NCBI GenBank assembly: GCA_900119535.1
Contig: FPJT01000016.1
Span: forward strand, 1-64,000
Length of the DNA stretch: 64,000 nt
Direction: 5' to 3'
Source: Ruminococcus sp. XPD3002
Lineage (GTDB): Bacteria; Bacillota; Clostridia; Oscillospirales; Ruminococcaceae
The notes under the pieces were generated by a model that ran no database searches, was not told where the DNA came from, and saw only the letters and a list, made by a program, of their open reading frames with translations. Both the position numbers and the translations under genes were made by a program. Below are positions 8,452 to 17,815 of the stretch, piece by piece. Every line of letters begins with the position of its first letter. Positions within the stretch are counted from its first letter, which is position 1.

Positions 8452-11355
8452 TCAATTGACCGTTACCGTAACAGTGATATTCTTGTTGGAGGGAGAAAGC
8501 TCCGCATCGTCACTGAGGTTGATAACGGGAACGCCGCTGTTATCGAAGAGAACTCTCTTTATCCTTGTATGGCGGCACGGATCGTAAAGGGGATCGGAAT
8601 TATACGTACCGCAGGCTTTGGAAGCGTGTGAAGCAGGTCTTGCGTGGTAAACGAGAAGCAGTTCGCCGTTCTCATCGGTAACGAAGCTGTTGTGTCCGGG
8701 ACCAGAGGGACCGTTGAGGTCGGAGGTCGAGAGTACAGGTCTGTTCAGCTTTTTCCAGCTGTTTATGTTCATCAGGTCGGAGTTTATATCAGCCTCCATG
8801 CGTCCCACGCAGTATTCCGAACCCGTACCCGAAGCCGAGAAGAAAACGTATATCTTGTCTTTGGTTTTAAGTACGGCGGGACCTTCGTTCACACGGTTAT
8901 TTACCAGTTCCCAGCTGTACTCGGGCTTTGTGAGCATTATCGGCTTTGAGATGAGCTTATAGGGTGCGGAAGGATCTATCTCAGCCATAAAGAGTGATGA
9001 ATCGCCCTTTATCTCCGCCCAGATAACGTAATGTCTGCCATTGTTCTCGAAGTAGGTCATATCCAGCGAGAAGCCTGCAAAGGAGCTTGTATCTCCCGGG
9101 GAAGCCTGCATCTGACCGCACTCGGTCCAGCTGTCATTATATGGATCGTTTCCGCTGCATTTCAGCACATAGGGACGTATCGCCCACACATTGCTGCTTG
9201 AACCTGCCGCAAAGAAGATATACCACGAGCCGCCTATCTTATGCATTTCGGGAGCCCATATATGCTTTGCGAGTATGCCGCTCTGATGAGCCTTCCAGAT
9301 AGTTTTTTCCTCTGCTGAGGCAAGTCCGCCGACTGTAGAACTCCTTCTGAGGATTATCCTGTCATAGCCCTTATCGGCGTTTCCGTAAGCAGGATATGAG
9401 GCAGTGAAGTAGTAGTAACCGTCGCCGCCCTCTGCAATAAAGGGATCAGCACGTTCCTCGATAAAGGGATCGCTGTACAGGTCTCCGCTTGATCTGAGTT
9501 TACCGCGGACCTTATACTCCCCTGCCCTTGAAGTATCTATGCTGCGAAGGTCGGAGCTGTCCCACTCTACAGGCAGTTCGGCAGTCATTCCGCCCGTGTA
9601 TGAAGCTGTAACGGTATCGGGAAGCTTAACTTCCGAACCTCTTGCGATAGTGATATTTTTGGTCTTTATGCCTGTATTCCTGGTGGTTATGGAATCGGAG
9701 GGGAATGCCCCCACAAGTGCGGAATACTGGTCATCGTTTATGGGGATTACATAGCCGTGACGGGGAGTGAAATCGAAGCTGTAGCTGTTGCGGTTCACGG
9801 TCGTGAAATTGGTAAGGTCGGTGGTCTCCTGCATAACGTAGTAGCCGTCACCGTAGGCATCGGACATCATGAGCCACTTATCGGTACCGATGAGGTTGTA
9901 GATATTCGGTCCCTCAACGCCGATACTTCCCTCCGAGACCTGCTTGACCTCGGAATAGGGACCGCTTGCGTGGTCCGCAACTGCAAGGTAGATGCGTTTA
10001 TTTGTCTCGTTCTTGTAGTACATGTAGTATTTGCCGTTCTTGCAGATGATATCGGAATCGATAGCATCGTTTCCGTTGACAGGAGCGAACAGGAGCTTCG
10101 GCTGAGTTGTGAGAGTCTTCATGTCCTTACTGTAAGCGTAGTACATGATCGTCCTGTTATCGATACCGGGAACTCTTGCGGCGAAGTATATCATATACTC
10201 GCCCTTATCGGGATCATATATCGCCTGCGGAGCCCATGCACGGTCCGCACCCTGCATATTCGGGTACTTGTTGGCTATCTCTATTATGGTATCATCGAAC
10301 CAGTGAACAAGGTCCGTAGAACGTGCTGTTATCAGGTTTCTGTTGCTGCTCCAGCCGAGAGAGGACTTCATATCCGTTGCAAGCATGTAGTACATACCGT
10401 CCTCGCCCTTGAATATATATGGATCGCGTATACATTCGGTTCCTGCATTGGACTTCCAAACAGCCTTGCCGTTATTCAGTGCCTTGAAGTGGTAGCCGTC
10501 CGTACTTACAGCGTAGGAAAGGCGTTCCTGTTCGGGAGCGTTTCCGAGGAAGTAAGCGAACAGATAGGCAGTATCGGGCTTTTCGTAAGGAAGCTCGGAA
10601 TAGGTATCCGCATTGATGTTACCGCCTGCAAGGAAACTGCTGAGCAGCGAGTAGTCACTGTAGTCCACAGTGCCGTTTCCGTCCATATCAGCCGCAGCGG
10701 AAGCACCCTCATCGAAGCCGCCTGTAAGTCCCCTTTCCATAAGGACTCTGTCGAACATGTCCACTTTTCCGTCCGAATCAAGATCCCCTCTCAGGAAGCG
10801 GTAGCTGCTGTCAACGGGACGGATATAGAACTTCTGTCCCTCGCCTGCCCAGTAATCCCACTGGTCGATATTAGCGCCGTTCTCGCGGCTAATGTCATAG
10901 ACATCAAGAGCCGCATTTCCCGAACATTCGGCTGTTATGTAGTAGGCATCGTCGGTGCGGTGAAGGATGAAATGCTGTGAAAGAGCGTCCCTGTATTCCG
11001 AAAGGGAGACATTGCTTCCGTCGGTAGAGTCTCCGCTTTCAACGGTTAGAGCCATTCCCTTGTACAGAGATGACATTATCGAACATTTACCGTTTCCGCA
11101 GTCGGTGATTATCCAGTTCTGTGAACCGTCCGAAGCCTTCTCCCACTGCTCCGCATTGCCGTCGGGACGGGCTGTGACGTACTTGCCGCTGAGCCTTACC
11201 ATAATGGTGTATTCCGAACCGCTCAGGACATCGCCGAAGGAGTCTGCACACCCGAACTCTACCGCATGGTCTGCCGCCTGTGCCGCAGGGAAGCTGACAC
11301 TGCTCAAAGCCATTGCAGATGCGAGAATCGAAGCCGCTATACGTGATGATCTCAT
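8452..11355 (-). CDS. Secreted tandem GH43 arabinan/xylan-side-chain hydrolase with CBM13 and dockerin
   Basis: A 967-residue modular enzyme. Order: signal peptide (1-27, AQA/AD), ricin-type beta-trefoil lectin/CBM13 (about 48-180), dockerin with two calcium loops (about 189-245; GDLDSDGKVDMFD and ADMDGNGTVDYSDY), first GH43 five-bladed propeller (about 260-555; putative catalytic Asp311 in RDPYIF), a bacterial Ig-like domain (about 570-625), and a second GH43 domain (about 630-945; Asp637 in ADPFI, WAPEMH near 700). GH43 enzymes are mostly arabinofuranosidases, arabinanases or xylosidases; the substrate cannot be read off here. The dockerin sits internally rather than at an end. The start follows an AAAGAGGTT site. 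Confidence 0.9.
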   Translation of the reverse strand: MRSSRIAASILASAMALSSVSFPAAQAADHAVEFGCADSFGDVLSGSEYTIMVRLSGKYVTARPDGNAEQWEKASDGSQNWIITDCGNGKCSIMSSLYKGMALTVESGDSTDGSNVSLSEYRDALSQHFILHRTDDAYYITAECSGNAALDVYDISRENGANIDQWDYWAGEGQKFYIRPVDSSYRFLRGDLDSDGKVDMFDRVLMERGLTGGFDEGASAAADMDGNGTVDYSDYSLLSSFLAGGNINADTYSELPYEKPDTAYLFAYFLGNAPEQERLSYAVSTDGYHFKALNNGKAVWKSNAGTECIRDPYIFKGEDGMYYMLATDMKSSLGWSSNRNLITARSTDLVHWFDDTIIEIANKYPNMQGADRAWAPQAIYDPDKGEYMIYFAARVPGIDNRTIMYYAYSKDMKTLTTQPKLLFAPVNGNDAIDSDIICKNGKYYMYYKNETNKRIYLAVADHASGPYSEVKQVSEGSIGVEGPNIYNLIGTDKWLMMSDAYGDGYYVMQETTDLTNFTTVNRNSYSFDFTPRHGYVIPINDDQYSALVGAFPSDSITTRNTGIKTKNITIARGSEVKLPDTVTASYTGGMTAELPVEWDSSDLRSIDTSRAGEYKVRGKLRSSGDLYSDPFIEERADPFIAEGGDGYYYFTASYPAYGNADKGYDRIILRRSSTVGGLASAEEKTIWKAHQSGILAKHIWAPEMHKIGGSWYIFFAAGSSSNVWAIRPYVLKCSGNDPYNDSWTECGQMQASPGDTSSFAGFSLDMTYFENNGRHYVIWAEIKGDSSLFMAEIDPSAPYKLISKPIMLTKPEYSWELVNNRVNEGPAVLKTKDKIYVFFSASGTGSEYCVGRMEADINSDLMNINSWKKLNRPVLSTSDLNGPSGPGHNSFVTDENGELLLVYHARPASHASKACGTYNSDPLYDPCRHTRIKRVLFDNSGVPVINLSDDAELSPSNKNITVTVTVN

Positions 11356-11433
11356 AACTTTAACCTCTTTTCTTTAAAGAATACGTTTTTTTCTTCATTT
11401 TAGCACGTTTCCCCACCATATGTCAACAGATAT

Positions 11434-11560
11434 TCAGTAATCAGAAATCAGAAAGCAGTTGATAGTTGTCAGAAATCAGAAAGTAGAAAGCAGTTATAAG
11501 AGCTCAGTGCTAAGAACTCAGAATTTAGTGTTGAGCGCTTTCCGAGTGCCCCTACAAGCT
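11434..11560. repeat. Degenerate tandem AT/GA-rich repeat and short hairpin segment
   Basis: Between GH43 and the aldo/keto reductase lies a run of imperfect copies of TCAGAAATCAGAAAG(C/T)AG (about 11440-11500), then AGCTCAGTGCTAAGAACTCAG, then a short segment resembling the CCCCTACAAGCT repeats found elsewhere in this window. It codes for nothing plausible. It looks like dispersed intergenic repeat material. Confidence 0.55.
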
Positions 11561-11578
11561 GACGGCTGAAAAAACATC

Positions 11579-11607
11579 TTGAAATCCGTCTCCTTATGTG
11601 CTATAAT
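11579..11607 (+). promoter_or_regulatory. Promoter of the aldo/keto reductase - radical SAM - DUF2207 operon
   Basis: TTGAAA (11579-11584) and TATAAT (11602-11607) are separated by 17 bp. Transcription would begin about 25 bases before the aldo/keto reductase ATG, which has AGGAG as its ribosome site. No other promoter is evident before the two downstream genes. Confidence 0.75.
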
Positions 11608-11638
11608 GAAATAAAATAACTTAAATCAGGAGAAAATC

Positions 11639-12565
11639 ATGAAATATATAGATGTTTCCAACGGACCTCAGTCCGCTTCAGCAATAGTCATGGGCTGCAT
11701 GAGAATGCCCGAACTTGACGCAAAACAGGCTGAAAATATCATCAGCACAGCTTATTCCCTCGGCATAAATTTCTTCGACCACGCTACCTGCTACGGCTAC
11801 GGCGAGGCTGAAACAAGGTTCGGAGAGGCTTTTGCCAAAACAGGCATTCCCCGTGATAAAGTATACATCCAGTCCAAGTGCGGCATCTACCCCAAGCGTA
11901 AGGTGTTCGACTGGTCAAAGGAAGCTATCCTCACAAGTGCCGACGAGATACTCTCACGCCTTAAGACCGACTATCTGGATGCATTCCTGCTTCACCGTCC
12001 CGACCTTCTCTTCGAGCCCGAAGAGGTCGCCGAGGCTTTCGATATTCTCTACACAAGCGGAAAAGTCCGCAGCTTCGGCGTAAGCAACCTTATGCCAATG
12101 CAGATAGAGCTGCTGAAAAAGTACGTGAAACAGCCTCTCGTATTCGATCAGGTACAGCTTTCACTGGATCAGTCACAGCTCATCGATCAGGCGCTCTATA
12201 TGAATAACAAGACTACCGATATGGCTTACAGTATGGACGGAAGCCTTCTGGACTACTGCCGCCTTAACGATATCACCATACAGGCGTGGTCTCCGCTCCA
12301 GTACGGCTTCTTCAAGGGCGTTTTCGTTGATAACCCCGATTTCCCGGAGCTTAATGAAGTTCTCGGCGAACTCGCAGAAACATACGTCGTTTCAAAGACT
12401 GCCATAGCTATCGCATGGATACTTCGTCATCCTGCACATATGCAGGCTATCTCAGGTACTATGAACCCTGTACACCTTACGGAGATATGTGATGCCTGCA
12501 AGGTAAATCTCAGCCGTGAGGAATGGTACCGTCTCTATCTTGCATCAGGCAAGTTCCTGCCATGA
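11639..12565 (+). CDS. Aldo/keto reductase
   Basis: A 308-residue NAD(P)H-dependent oxidoreductase of the AKR TIM-barrel family. The catalytic tetrad is visible: Asp47 and Tyr52 (FFDHATCYGYGEAE), Lys about 80 (IQSKCG) and His about 118 (FLLHRPD). The overall pattern resembles YdhF-like reductases that act on small aldehydes or ketones; the substrate is unknown. Its stop overlaps the start of the radical SAM gene (ATGA), so the two are probably translated together. Whether it takes part in the same pathway as the downstream genes is open. Confidence 0.88.
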   Translation: MKYIDVSNGPQSASAIVMGCMRMPELDAKQAENIISTAYSLGINFFDHATCYGYGEAETRFGEAFAKTGIPRDKVYIQSKCGIYPKRKVFDWSKEAILTSADEILSRLKTDYLDAFLLHRPDLLFEPEEVAEAFDILYTSGKVRSFGVSNLMPMQIELLKKYVKQPLVFDQVQLSLDQSQLIDQALYMNNKTTDMAYSMDGSLLDYCRLNDITIQAWSPLQYGFFKGVFVDNPDFPELNEVLGELAETYVVSKTAIAIAWILRHPAHMQAISGTMNPVHLTEICDACKVNLSREEWYRLYLASGKFLP

Positions 12566-13560
12566 CGGATAACGCTGTCAACAGGAAAAAGCACGTCCTG
12601 CAATGGCATATCCTGCACCGCTGCAATCTCAGATGTACCCACTGCTATCAGGACGATTACGTCTCGGAGCTTTCTGCGGATACACTCAGCGGATTCCTTT
12701 CGCAGTACATTGAATTCTGCGATACACACGGATTTCGGGGACACATCAACTTCACAGGAGGTGAACCCCTGCTGTCGGATGCTCTCTTTCCGCTGATGGA
12801 CAAGTGCGACAAAAACCGCATAACCTACGGTCTGCTGACTAACGGCACTCTCATAGACGCGGATATCGCAGGTCAGCTTGCGGCACATAAGGGAATACGC
12901 TTCGTGCAGGTCAGCATTGACGGCACAAAGGAGACTCACGACCGTGTAAGGGGCAAGGGCAACTTCGACAAGGCTTTCAGGGGACTTCATTACCTTAAGG
13001 ATGCAGGGATACAGACTATGGCGGCTTTTACCTGTCACAAGGGCAACTACCGTGAGCTCGGCAAGGTCATAAAGGCTGTCAGGAAAAACGGTATTGACCG
13101 ATTCTGGGCTGACAGGCTCATCCCTATGGGAAGCAGCAAGGAGGACGTTCTCTCCACAGAGGAATACCGTGAGGTAATAAAGCTTCTCACAAAAGAACAC
13201 AGCCGCAGAACTCTTTTCAGCCATACCGATGTACACCTTAACCGCTCGCTACAGTTCCTTGAAGGCGGAAACTGCTACTATTACTGCGATGCAGGTATAT
13301 CGCTCCTCACTCTGCTTGCGGACGGTACCCTGCTGCCATGCAGAAGACTGCCCCTCGCTCTCGGAAGCTGCCTTGAAAAAAGTATGAGCGAGATATACGA
13401 CAACAGCGACATTATCCGTCAGCTGAAAGAGACTACCATCCCCGAGGAATGCAACTCCTGTCCCAAAGCACATCTCTGTATGGGCGGTGCAAAGTGTCTC
13501 AGCTACGCCATGACGGGTGACTATAACAGAAAGGATATAAACTGCTACTACAAATACTAA
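12562..13560 (+). CDS. Radical SAM/SPASM protein, putative peptide or protein maturase
   Basis: A 332-residue radical SAM enzyme. The 4Fe-4S/SAM motif is Cys21-x3-Cys25-x2-Cys28 (CNLRCTHC), followed by FTGGEPLL and VQVSIDG. The C-terminal region has auxiliary-cluster cysteines of the SPASM type (CRRL, then CNSCPKAHLCMGGAKC and a final NCYYKY). SPASM enzymes include sactipeptide and ranthipeptide maturases and sulfatase-activating enzymes. The open frame begins 39 bases earlier, but the ATG at 12562 overlaps the upstream stop and gives the expected N-terminus. The next gene, 9 bases on, encodes a membrane protein with a Ser-Ser-Cys repeat tail, a possible substrate. Confidence 0.88.
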   Translation: MTDNAVNRKKHVLQWHILHRCNLRCTHCYQDDYVSELSADTLSGFLSQYIEFCDTHGFRGHINFTGGEPLLSDALFPLMDKCDKNRITYGLLTNGTLIDADIAGQLAAHKGIRFVQVSIDGTKETHDRVRGKGNFDKAFRGLHYLKDAGIQTMAAFTCHKGNYRELGKVIKAVRKNGIDRFWADRLIPMGSSKEDVLSTEEYREVIKLLTKEHSRRTLFSHTDVHLNRSLQFLEGGNCYYYCDAGISLLTLLADGTLLPCRRLPLALGSCLEKSMSEIYDNSDIIRQLKETTIPEECNSCPKAHLCMGGAKCLSYAMTGDYNRKDINCYYKY

Positions 13561-13569
13561 GGAGGATAT

Positions 13570-15291
13570 ATGAAAAAGAATAACATTTTATTTCGTCTGA
13601 CTTTCATGATAACCGCTGCGGTAATGCTTTTACTCACTGCACAGCCCTTTGCGGCATGTGCCGACTCTGATAAGCAATACTATGTAATGTCAGCTGATTT
13701 CACCGCAAACCTCTTGGAAAACGGCGATGCCATAATCTACGAGGAATGGCTGGTCAACTACACAAAGGGCGATTTCACACGTTTCTACAAGGATATAAAC
13801 GATCCCCAAAATCAGCTCGAATACTTCGATAATATCGAGGTGATCTCATGTTCGATCAACGATGACGAAGCTGCTGCACAGTACAATACAGACCGCAACG
13901 ATAACCATTATTACCTTGAAAGCGGTAGCGAAAACTATACTATCCACTGGTTCAAGCATGCACACAATGAAATGGTGAAATACACCATAGGCTACAAGAT
14001 AGAGAATGCAGTAAAGCTCAACAAGGATAACAGAGCTGAATTTTGTTACAGGTTCATCGGAAAGAATTTCTCAACTAATGTCAATTCGGTAAACGCTACC
14101 ATAGTAACTCCGAATTCCGACAGCAGCATGACTGTTACGGTCTCGAAAGGCAGTTCGGAAACAGCAGGCAATGCAGTCAATCTACAGGCAGATAACGTTT
14201 CGGGAATGTACAAGGTAAGAATGAACATGGACAGCTCAGGCTTTGACGGTCTCAGAAGAGTTGTCGATATCGACCTTCCTTCATATTCGGAATACGAGGG
14301 CAACTCCCGTGGGATCGGCTCCACAGATGATGACGGATTCCAATTTTCTGACATTTTAGCAGTTATACTCATCGCATTATTTGTGATCGTTTTCCAGGCT
14401 TTCCCATTCAACATCATCATCGGTATTATCCTTTTCCTTGTTATAAAGAACAGTATCAACAAGAGAAAAATAAAGAAGGATCCCGAGTGTCTCGACAGAG
14501 CTGCCGACAGGCTCGATTCACTGGAAGTCCCACATGTATGGGCACTTCTGCTTCCTAAGCTGAGAAAAACGTTATCAAGTCCCTTTGCGAACTTCTACCT
14601 CTGCCTCTGCGACCTTTCAAAAAAAGGCAGGATAAAGCTCACTGATGACGGCATCCTTATTTACAACAAACCGCTCCGTGATACCTATGACTATTTCCAG
14701 AAGGAAATGGATGACAGCTACTTAGAGTTCCTTAAGGAACAGTTCTACAGCGACGTAACCGAAGAAGGCCAACTTATCAAATTCCAGTACATCAAGGATA
14801 GATTAGGCGACACCAGTAGTTTTTACGAGTTCAGAAAGGGCGATTCCCAGTGGCTCATCACCTACAGCAAAAATATCAGCAGCAGCACGCTCTATCAGGA
14901 CCTTGCAGCTTCAGGTCAGCTCGAACAGGTGAAACACGACTTCGCAGCTTGGAAAAAATATGCCTATTATGCAAAAGCTGCATCAAACCCTTACGATTGT
15001 CTCACCGTACTTAAGCGTACAGGTGCCGTAAACAGCTATCTTGCCCTTTCGCTCATAAATAACCGCGAAAGCCAAACAGATCTCGTAAACGGCCCTGACA
15101 GGACCGCCGCTCCCGACCTCTACAACCTTGTATTCTTCCTTACCTATACAGCAATACCACACGATACATCACATCGTCCGACCTCGGACAGCGGACATAG
15201 CTGCAGCAGCTGCAGTAGTTGCGGAAGCAGCTGTAGTAGTTGCAGCAGCTGCAGTAGTTGCAGCAGCTGCGGCGGAGGCGGTGCGGACTAA
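13570..15291 (+). CDS. DUF2207-type membrane protein with Ser/Cys-repeat C-terminal tail
   Basis: A 573-residue protein: signal peptide or first helix (10-30), an extracytoplasmic beta-rich domain (about 35-245, starting with the DUF2207-like sense VMSADFTANLLENGDAIIYEEW), a hydrophobic segment (about 260-296), then a cytoplasmic domain. The last 33 residues are striking: eight cysteines, mostly in repeated Ser-Ser-Cys triplets, ending Gly-Gly-Gly-Gly-Ala-Asp. AAGGAGG precedes the start by 6 bases. DUF2207-like proteins often end in Gly/Ser-rich low complexity; a Cys-rich end next to a SPASM enzyme suggests post-translational modification of the tail. The function is unknown. Confidence 0.8.
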   Translation: MKKNNILFRLTFMITAAVMLLLTAQPFAACADSDKQYYVMSADFTANLLENGDAIIYEEWLVNYTKGDFTRFYKDINDPQNQLEYFDNIEVISCSINDDEAAAQYNTDRNDNHYYLESGSENYTIHWFKHAHNEMVKYTIGYKIENAVKLNKDNRAEFCYRFIGKNFSTNVNSVNATIVTPNSDSSMTVTVSKGSSETAGNAVNLQADNVSGMYKVRMNMDSSGFDGLRRVVDIDLPSYSEYEGNSRGIGSTDDDGFQFSDILAVILIALFVIVFQAFPFNIIIGIILFLVIKNSINKRKIKKDPECLDRAADRLDSLEVPHVWALLLPKLRKTLSSPFANFYLCLCDLSKKGRIKLTDDGILIYNKPLRDTYDYFQKEMDDSYLEFLKEQFYSDVTEEGQLIKFQYIKDRLGDTSSFYEFRKGDSQWLITYSKNISSSTLYQDLAASGQLEQVKHDFAAWKKYAYYAKAASNPYDCLTVLKRTGAVNSYLALSLINNRESQTDLVNGPDRTAAPDLYNLVFFLTYTAIPHDTSHRPTSDSGHSCSSCSSCGSSCSSCSSCSSCSSCGGGGAD

Positions 15292-15313
15292 ACTCCTTGC
15301 CTCATAACTATAA

Positions 15314-15358
15314 CTCCCCCTTACTGTCACAGACATACAGCAAGGGGGCTGTTCTTTA
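15314..15358 (+). terminator. Terminator after the radical SAM operon
   Basis: CCCCCTTACTGT (15316-15327) pairs with ACAGCAAGGGGG (15337-15348) with one mismatch, followed by CTGTTCTTT. It lies 22 bases after the DUF2207 gene. Confidence 0.65.
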
Positions 15359-15402
15359 GTCTGAAAGCATTTAAGGATTATTTAATAATTCCCATGCTAA
15401 TA

Positions 15403-15408
15403 TATAAT
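15403..15408 (+). promoter_or_regulatory. Minus-10 box for the ABC permease operon
   Basis: TATAAT at 15403-15408 lies upstream of the ATG at 15430 but downstream of the first in-frame ATG (15394). This argues that the permease starts at 15430. The matching -35 hexamer is weak, and an activator such as the linked response regulator could be needed. Confidence 0.5.
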
Positions 15409-15429
15409 CACAGAAAGCGAGGGATCACG

Positions 15430-17802
15430 ATGTATTTCAGAATACTAAAAAAGGACCTTAAACGAAAAAAGACCATGAACACCATACTGCTGCTTTTTGT
15501 GATGATAGCAGCAATGTTCGCTTCAAGCAGTGTCAACAACATCATAACTGTTATGGGCGGACTTGATAACTATTTTGAGAAAGCGGATATGAGCGACCAG
15601 TTCATCATCAACTTTGAAAAAAACGGCGAGGACAATATATCACCGCTCCTTGAAAAGATCGACAGCGTTACCGATTTCCGCAGGGAACAGCAGATAGCGG
15701 GCGATTCAAAACAGCTTACAAGAAACGGCAAAAAAATAGCTGATTTCTCAAATGCCATGATGATACTCTCTATCGATAATGCCAAGCTCAACTACTTCAA
15801 CAAGGACAACGATATCATTAGGGAAGTTGAAGAGGGAAAAGCATATTTCACAGGTATCATCGTCAGCAAGCTTGATATAGCGATAGGTGATAAGTTTCAG
15901 TTCAGGTCGGGAGACACAGTCATCGAGCTTGAATACGCAGGAATAGCAAAGGACGCTTTTCTCGGTTCGGACATGATGGGCAATCCCCGAATGATAATCA
16001 ATAACAGCGACTATGAAAAGCTCGCTTCCGACAAGAGCACACATGAAAACAACATGATATCGGTATACTACATAAATACCAACGATATAAAGGCTCTCCA
16101 GTCGGACCTTGCAGACCTTCCGCCCGTTAACTTCAACCAGGGAAAAAAACTTCTGAAAACGACATACATCATGAATACACTTGTTGCAGGACTTCTGCTG
16201 ATACTCGGAGTATGCCTCATCCTGGTCTCATTCGTAATGCTGAGATTCACCATAAGCTTCACGATCAACGAGGAATTCCGCGAGATAGGCGTTATGAAGG
16301 CACTGGGACTTAAAAACCGCTCGGTACGTTTACTTTATCTTGTGAAATATCTTGGTATATCGGTCATCGGTTCAACTCTCGGATTCCTTCTCAGCATCCC
16401 CTTTGAGAATATGCTCCTTAAGAGCGTAAGCGACAACATGGTACTTGACAATGACAGTTCACTGATGATAGGACTTCTTTGCAGTGTGGCAGTAGTCGGC
16501 ATAATCCTCCTTTTCTGCTGGAGCTGTACACGCAGGATAAAGAAGCTCTCCCCTATCGATGCGGTAAGAAGCGGTCAGACAGGCGAACGCTTCCGCAAAA
16601 AGAGCATTTTCAGTCTCGGAAAGAGCCGCCTCGGAACTACAGGCTTCCTTGCATTCAACGATGTTTTCAGCGGTCCCAAGCAGTTCGGAGTAATGACAGC
16701 TATATTTACCGTCTGCCTCCTTCTGATAATGGGACTCGCCAATACAGCCAACACCCTTGCAAGCGAAAAGCTTCTTCCGCTTATGTGTTCCACAAAGAGC
16801 GACGCATATATCACTGATACCGAGATGATATCAAAGATAGTAACAGGCGAGGTAACATATCAGGAAATGTGCAGTGATATAAAAAAGAAGCTTGCCGATA
16901 ACGGCATGGATGCAACCATCCATTCCGAAACTCTTATTACTCCGAACATCTCTTTCAAGGACGAGAAATGCACCACTACATTCATGTTCTGCAGGGACAC
17001 AAAGGCTTCGGACTACACATACTGTGAGGGTTACGCTCCGAAGTACGGAAACGAGATAGCAGTGACCTATCTTCTTGCTGACAAGCTCGGCGCAGGTATA
17101 GGCGACAAGATAGAGATAACCATAGGCGACAAAACCGACGAATACATTATTTCGGGATTCTTCCAGAGTATGGTACAGCTTGGCGAAACGGGAAGATTCC
17201 ACGAGGATGCGGATATTCCCGATGAAATGATAACTCAGGTAATGGGATTCCAGATAGATTTCAACGACCACCCCGATAAAGCAACTGTTGACGAACGCAT
17301 AGAGAAGATGAAGGATATCTTCAACACCAAGTATGTAGACGACGCAAACGGCTTCGTTATGGAGTGTATCGGCGCAGACATCAAGGACACTCTGGTAAGC
17401 GTAAAGCTTCTGGTCATTGCGGTAACAGTCATCATGACCATAATGATAGCAGTTCTTATGGAGCGTTCGTTCATTTCAAAGGAGAAATCAGAGATAGCGC
17501 TGATGAAGGCAATGGGCTTCAGAACAAGCTCCGTTATAGCACAGCACACACTGAGGTTCCTTATCGTTTCAGCGGCATCGGCTGTCATTGCAATGCTCCT
17601 CTGCAAGCCTGTAACAAAGCTCTGCATAGATCCGATATTCGGCATCATGGGAGCTATGAAGGGTATCGAATACAACATCCGTCCCGTAGAGGTGTTTGCA
17701 GTTTATCCGCTTATTATCACAGCTGCCGCAGTTATCGGCGCAATGTTCACAGCTCTTTACACGAAAACCATCAAGGCATCGGATACTTCCGATATAGAAT
17801 AA
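15430..17802 (+). CDS. FtsX-family ABC transporter permease
   Basis: A 790-residue permease with two FtsX-type halves. An N-terminal helix (about 15-37) is followed by an extracellular domain, then three helices (about 240-265, 300-325, 340-365). A fourth helix near 415-435 starts the second half, with its own extracellular domain and three terminal helices. The segment EFREIGVMKALGLKN and its repeat EKSEIALMKAMGFRT are the coupling motifs of MacB/LolC-type permeases. Such transporters export lipoproteins or peptides or detoxify antimicrobial peptides. The partner ATPase follows after 13 bases and a two-component system comes next. The start at 15430 was chosen because the promoter overlaps the earlier ATG. 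Confidence 0.88.
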   Translation: MYFRILKKDLKRKKTMNTILLLFVMIAAMFASSSVNNIITVMGGLDNYFEKADMSDQFIINFEKNGEDNISPLLEKIDSVTDFRREQQIAGDSKQLTRNGKKIADFSNAMMILSIDNAKLNYFNKDNDIIREVEEGKAYFTGIIVSKLDIAIGDKFQFRSGDTVIELEYAGIAKDAFLGSDMMGNPRMIINNSDYEKLASDKSTHENNMISVYYINTNDIKALQSDLADLPPVNFNQGKKLLKTTYIMNTLVAGLLLILGVCLILVSFVMLRFTISFTINEEFREIGVMKALGLKNRSVRLLYLVKYLGISVIGSTLGFLLSIPFENMLLKSVSDNMVLDNDSSLMIGLLCSVAVVGIILLFCWSCTRRIKKLSPIDAVRSGQTGERFRKKSIFSLGKSRLGTTGFLAFNDVFSGPKQFGVMTAIFTVCLLLIMGLANTANTLASEKLLPLMCSTKSDAYITDTEMISKIVTGEVTYQEMCSDIKKKLADNGMDATIHSETLITPNISFKDEKCTTTFMFCRDTKASDYTYCEGYAPKYGNEIAVTYLLADKLGAGIGDKIEITIGDKTDEYIISGFFQSMVQLGETGRFHEDADIPDEMITQVMGFQIDFNDHPDKATVDERIEKMKDIFNTKYVDDANGFVMECIGADIKDTLVSVKLLVIAVTVIMTIMIAVLMERSFISKEKSEIALMKAMGFRTSSVIAQHTLRFLIVSAASAVIAMLLCKPVTKLCIDPIFGIMGAMKGIEYNIRPVEVFAVYPLIITAAAVIGAMFTALYTKTIKASDTSDIE

Positions 17803-17815
17803 AGGAGAGATCACC

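Noticed and set aside
9757-10980. Plus-strand reading frame of 407 codons inside the GH43 gene
   Set aside because: It is an antisense shadow of a clear modular enzyme; its translation shows no domain, and no ribosome site is present.
15394-15429. Earlier in-frame ATG of the FtsX permease
   Set aside because: The TATAAT box lies between this ATG and the one at 15430, so the earlier codon would not be transcribed.
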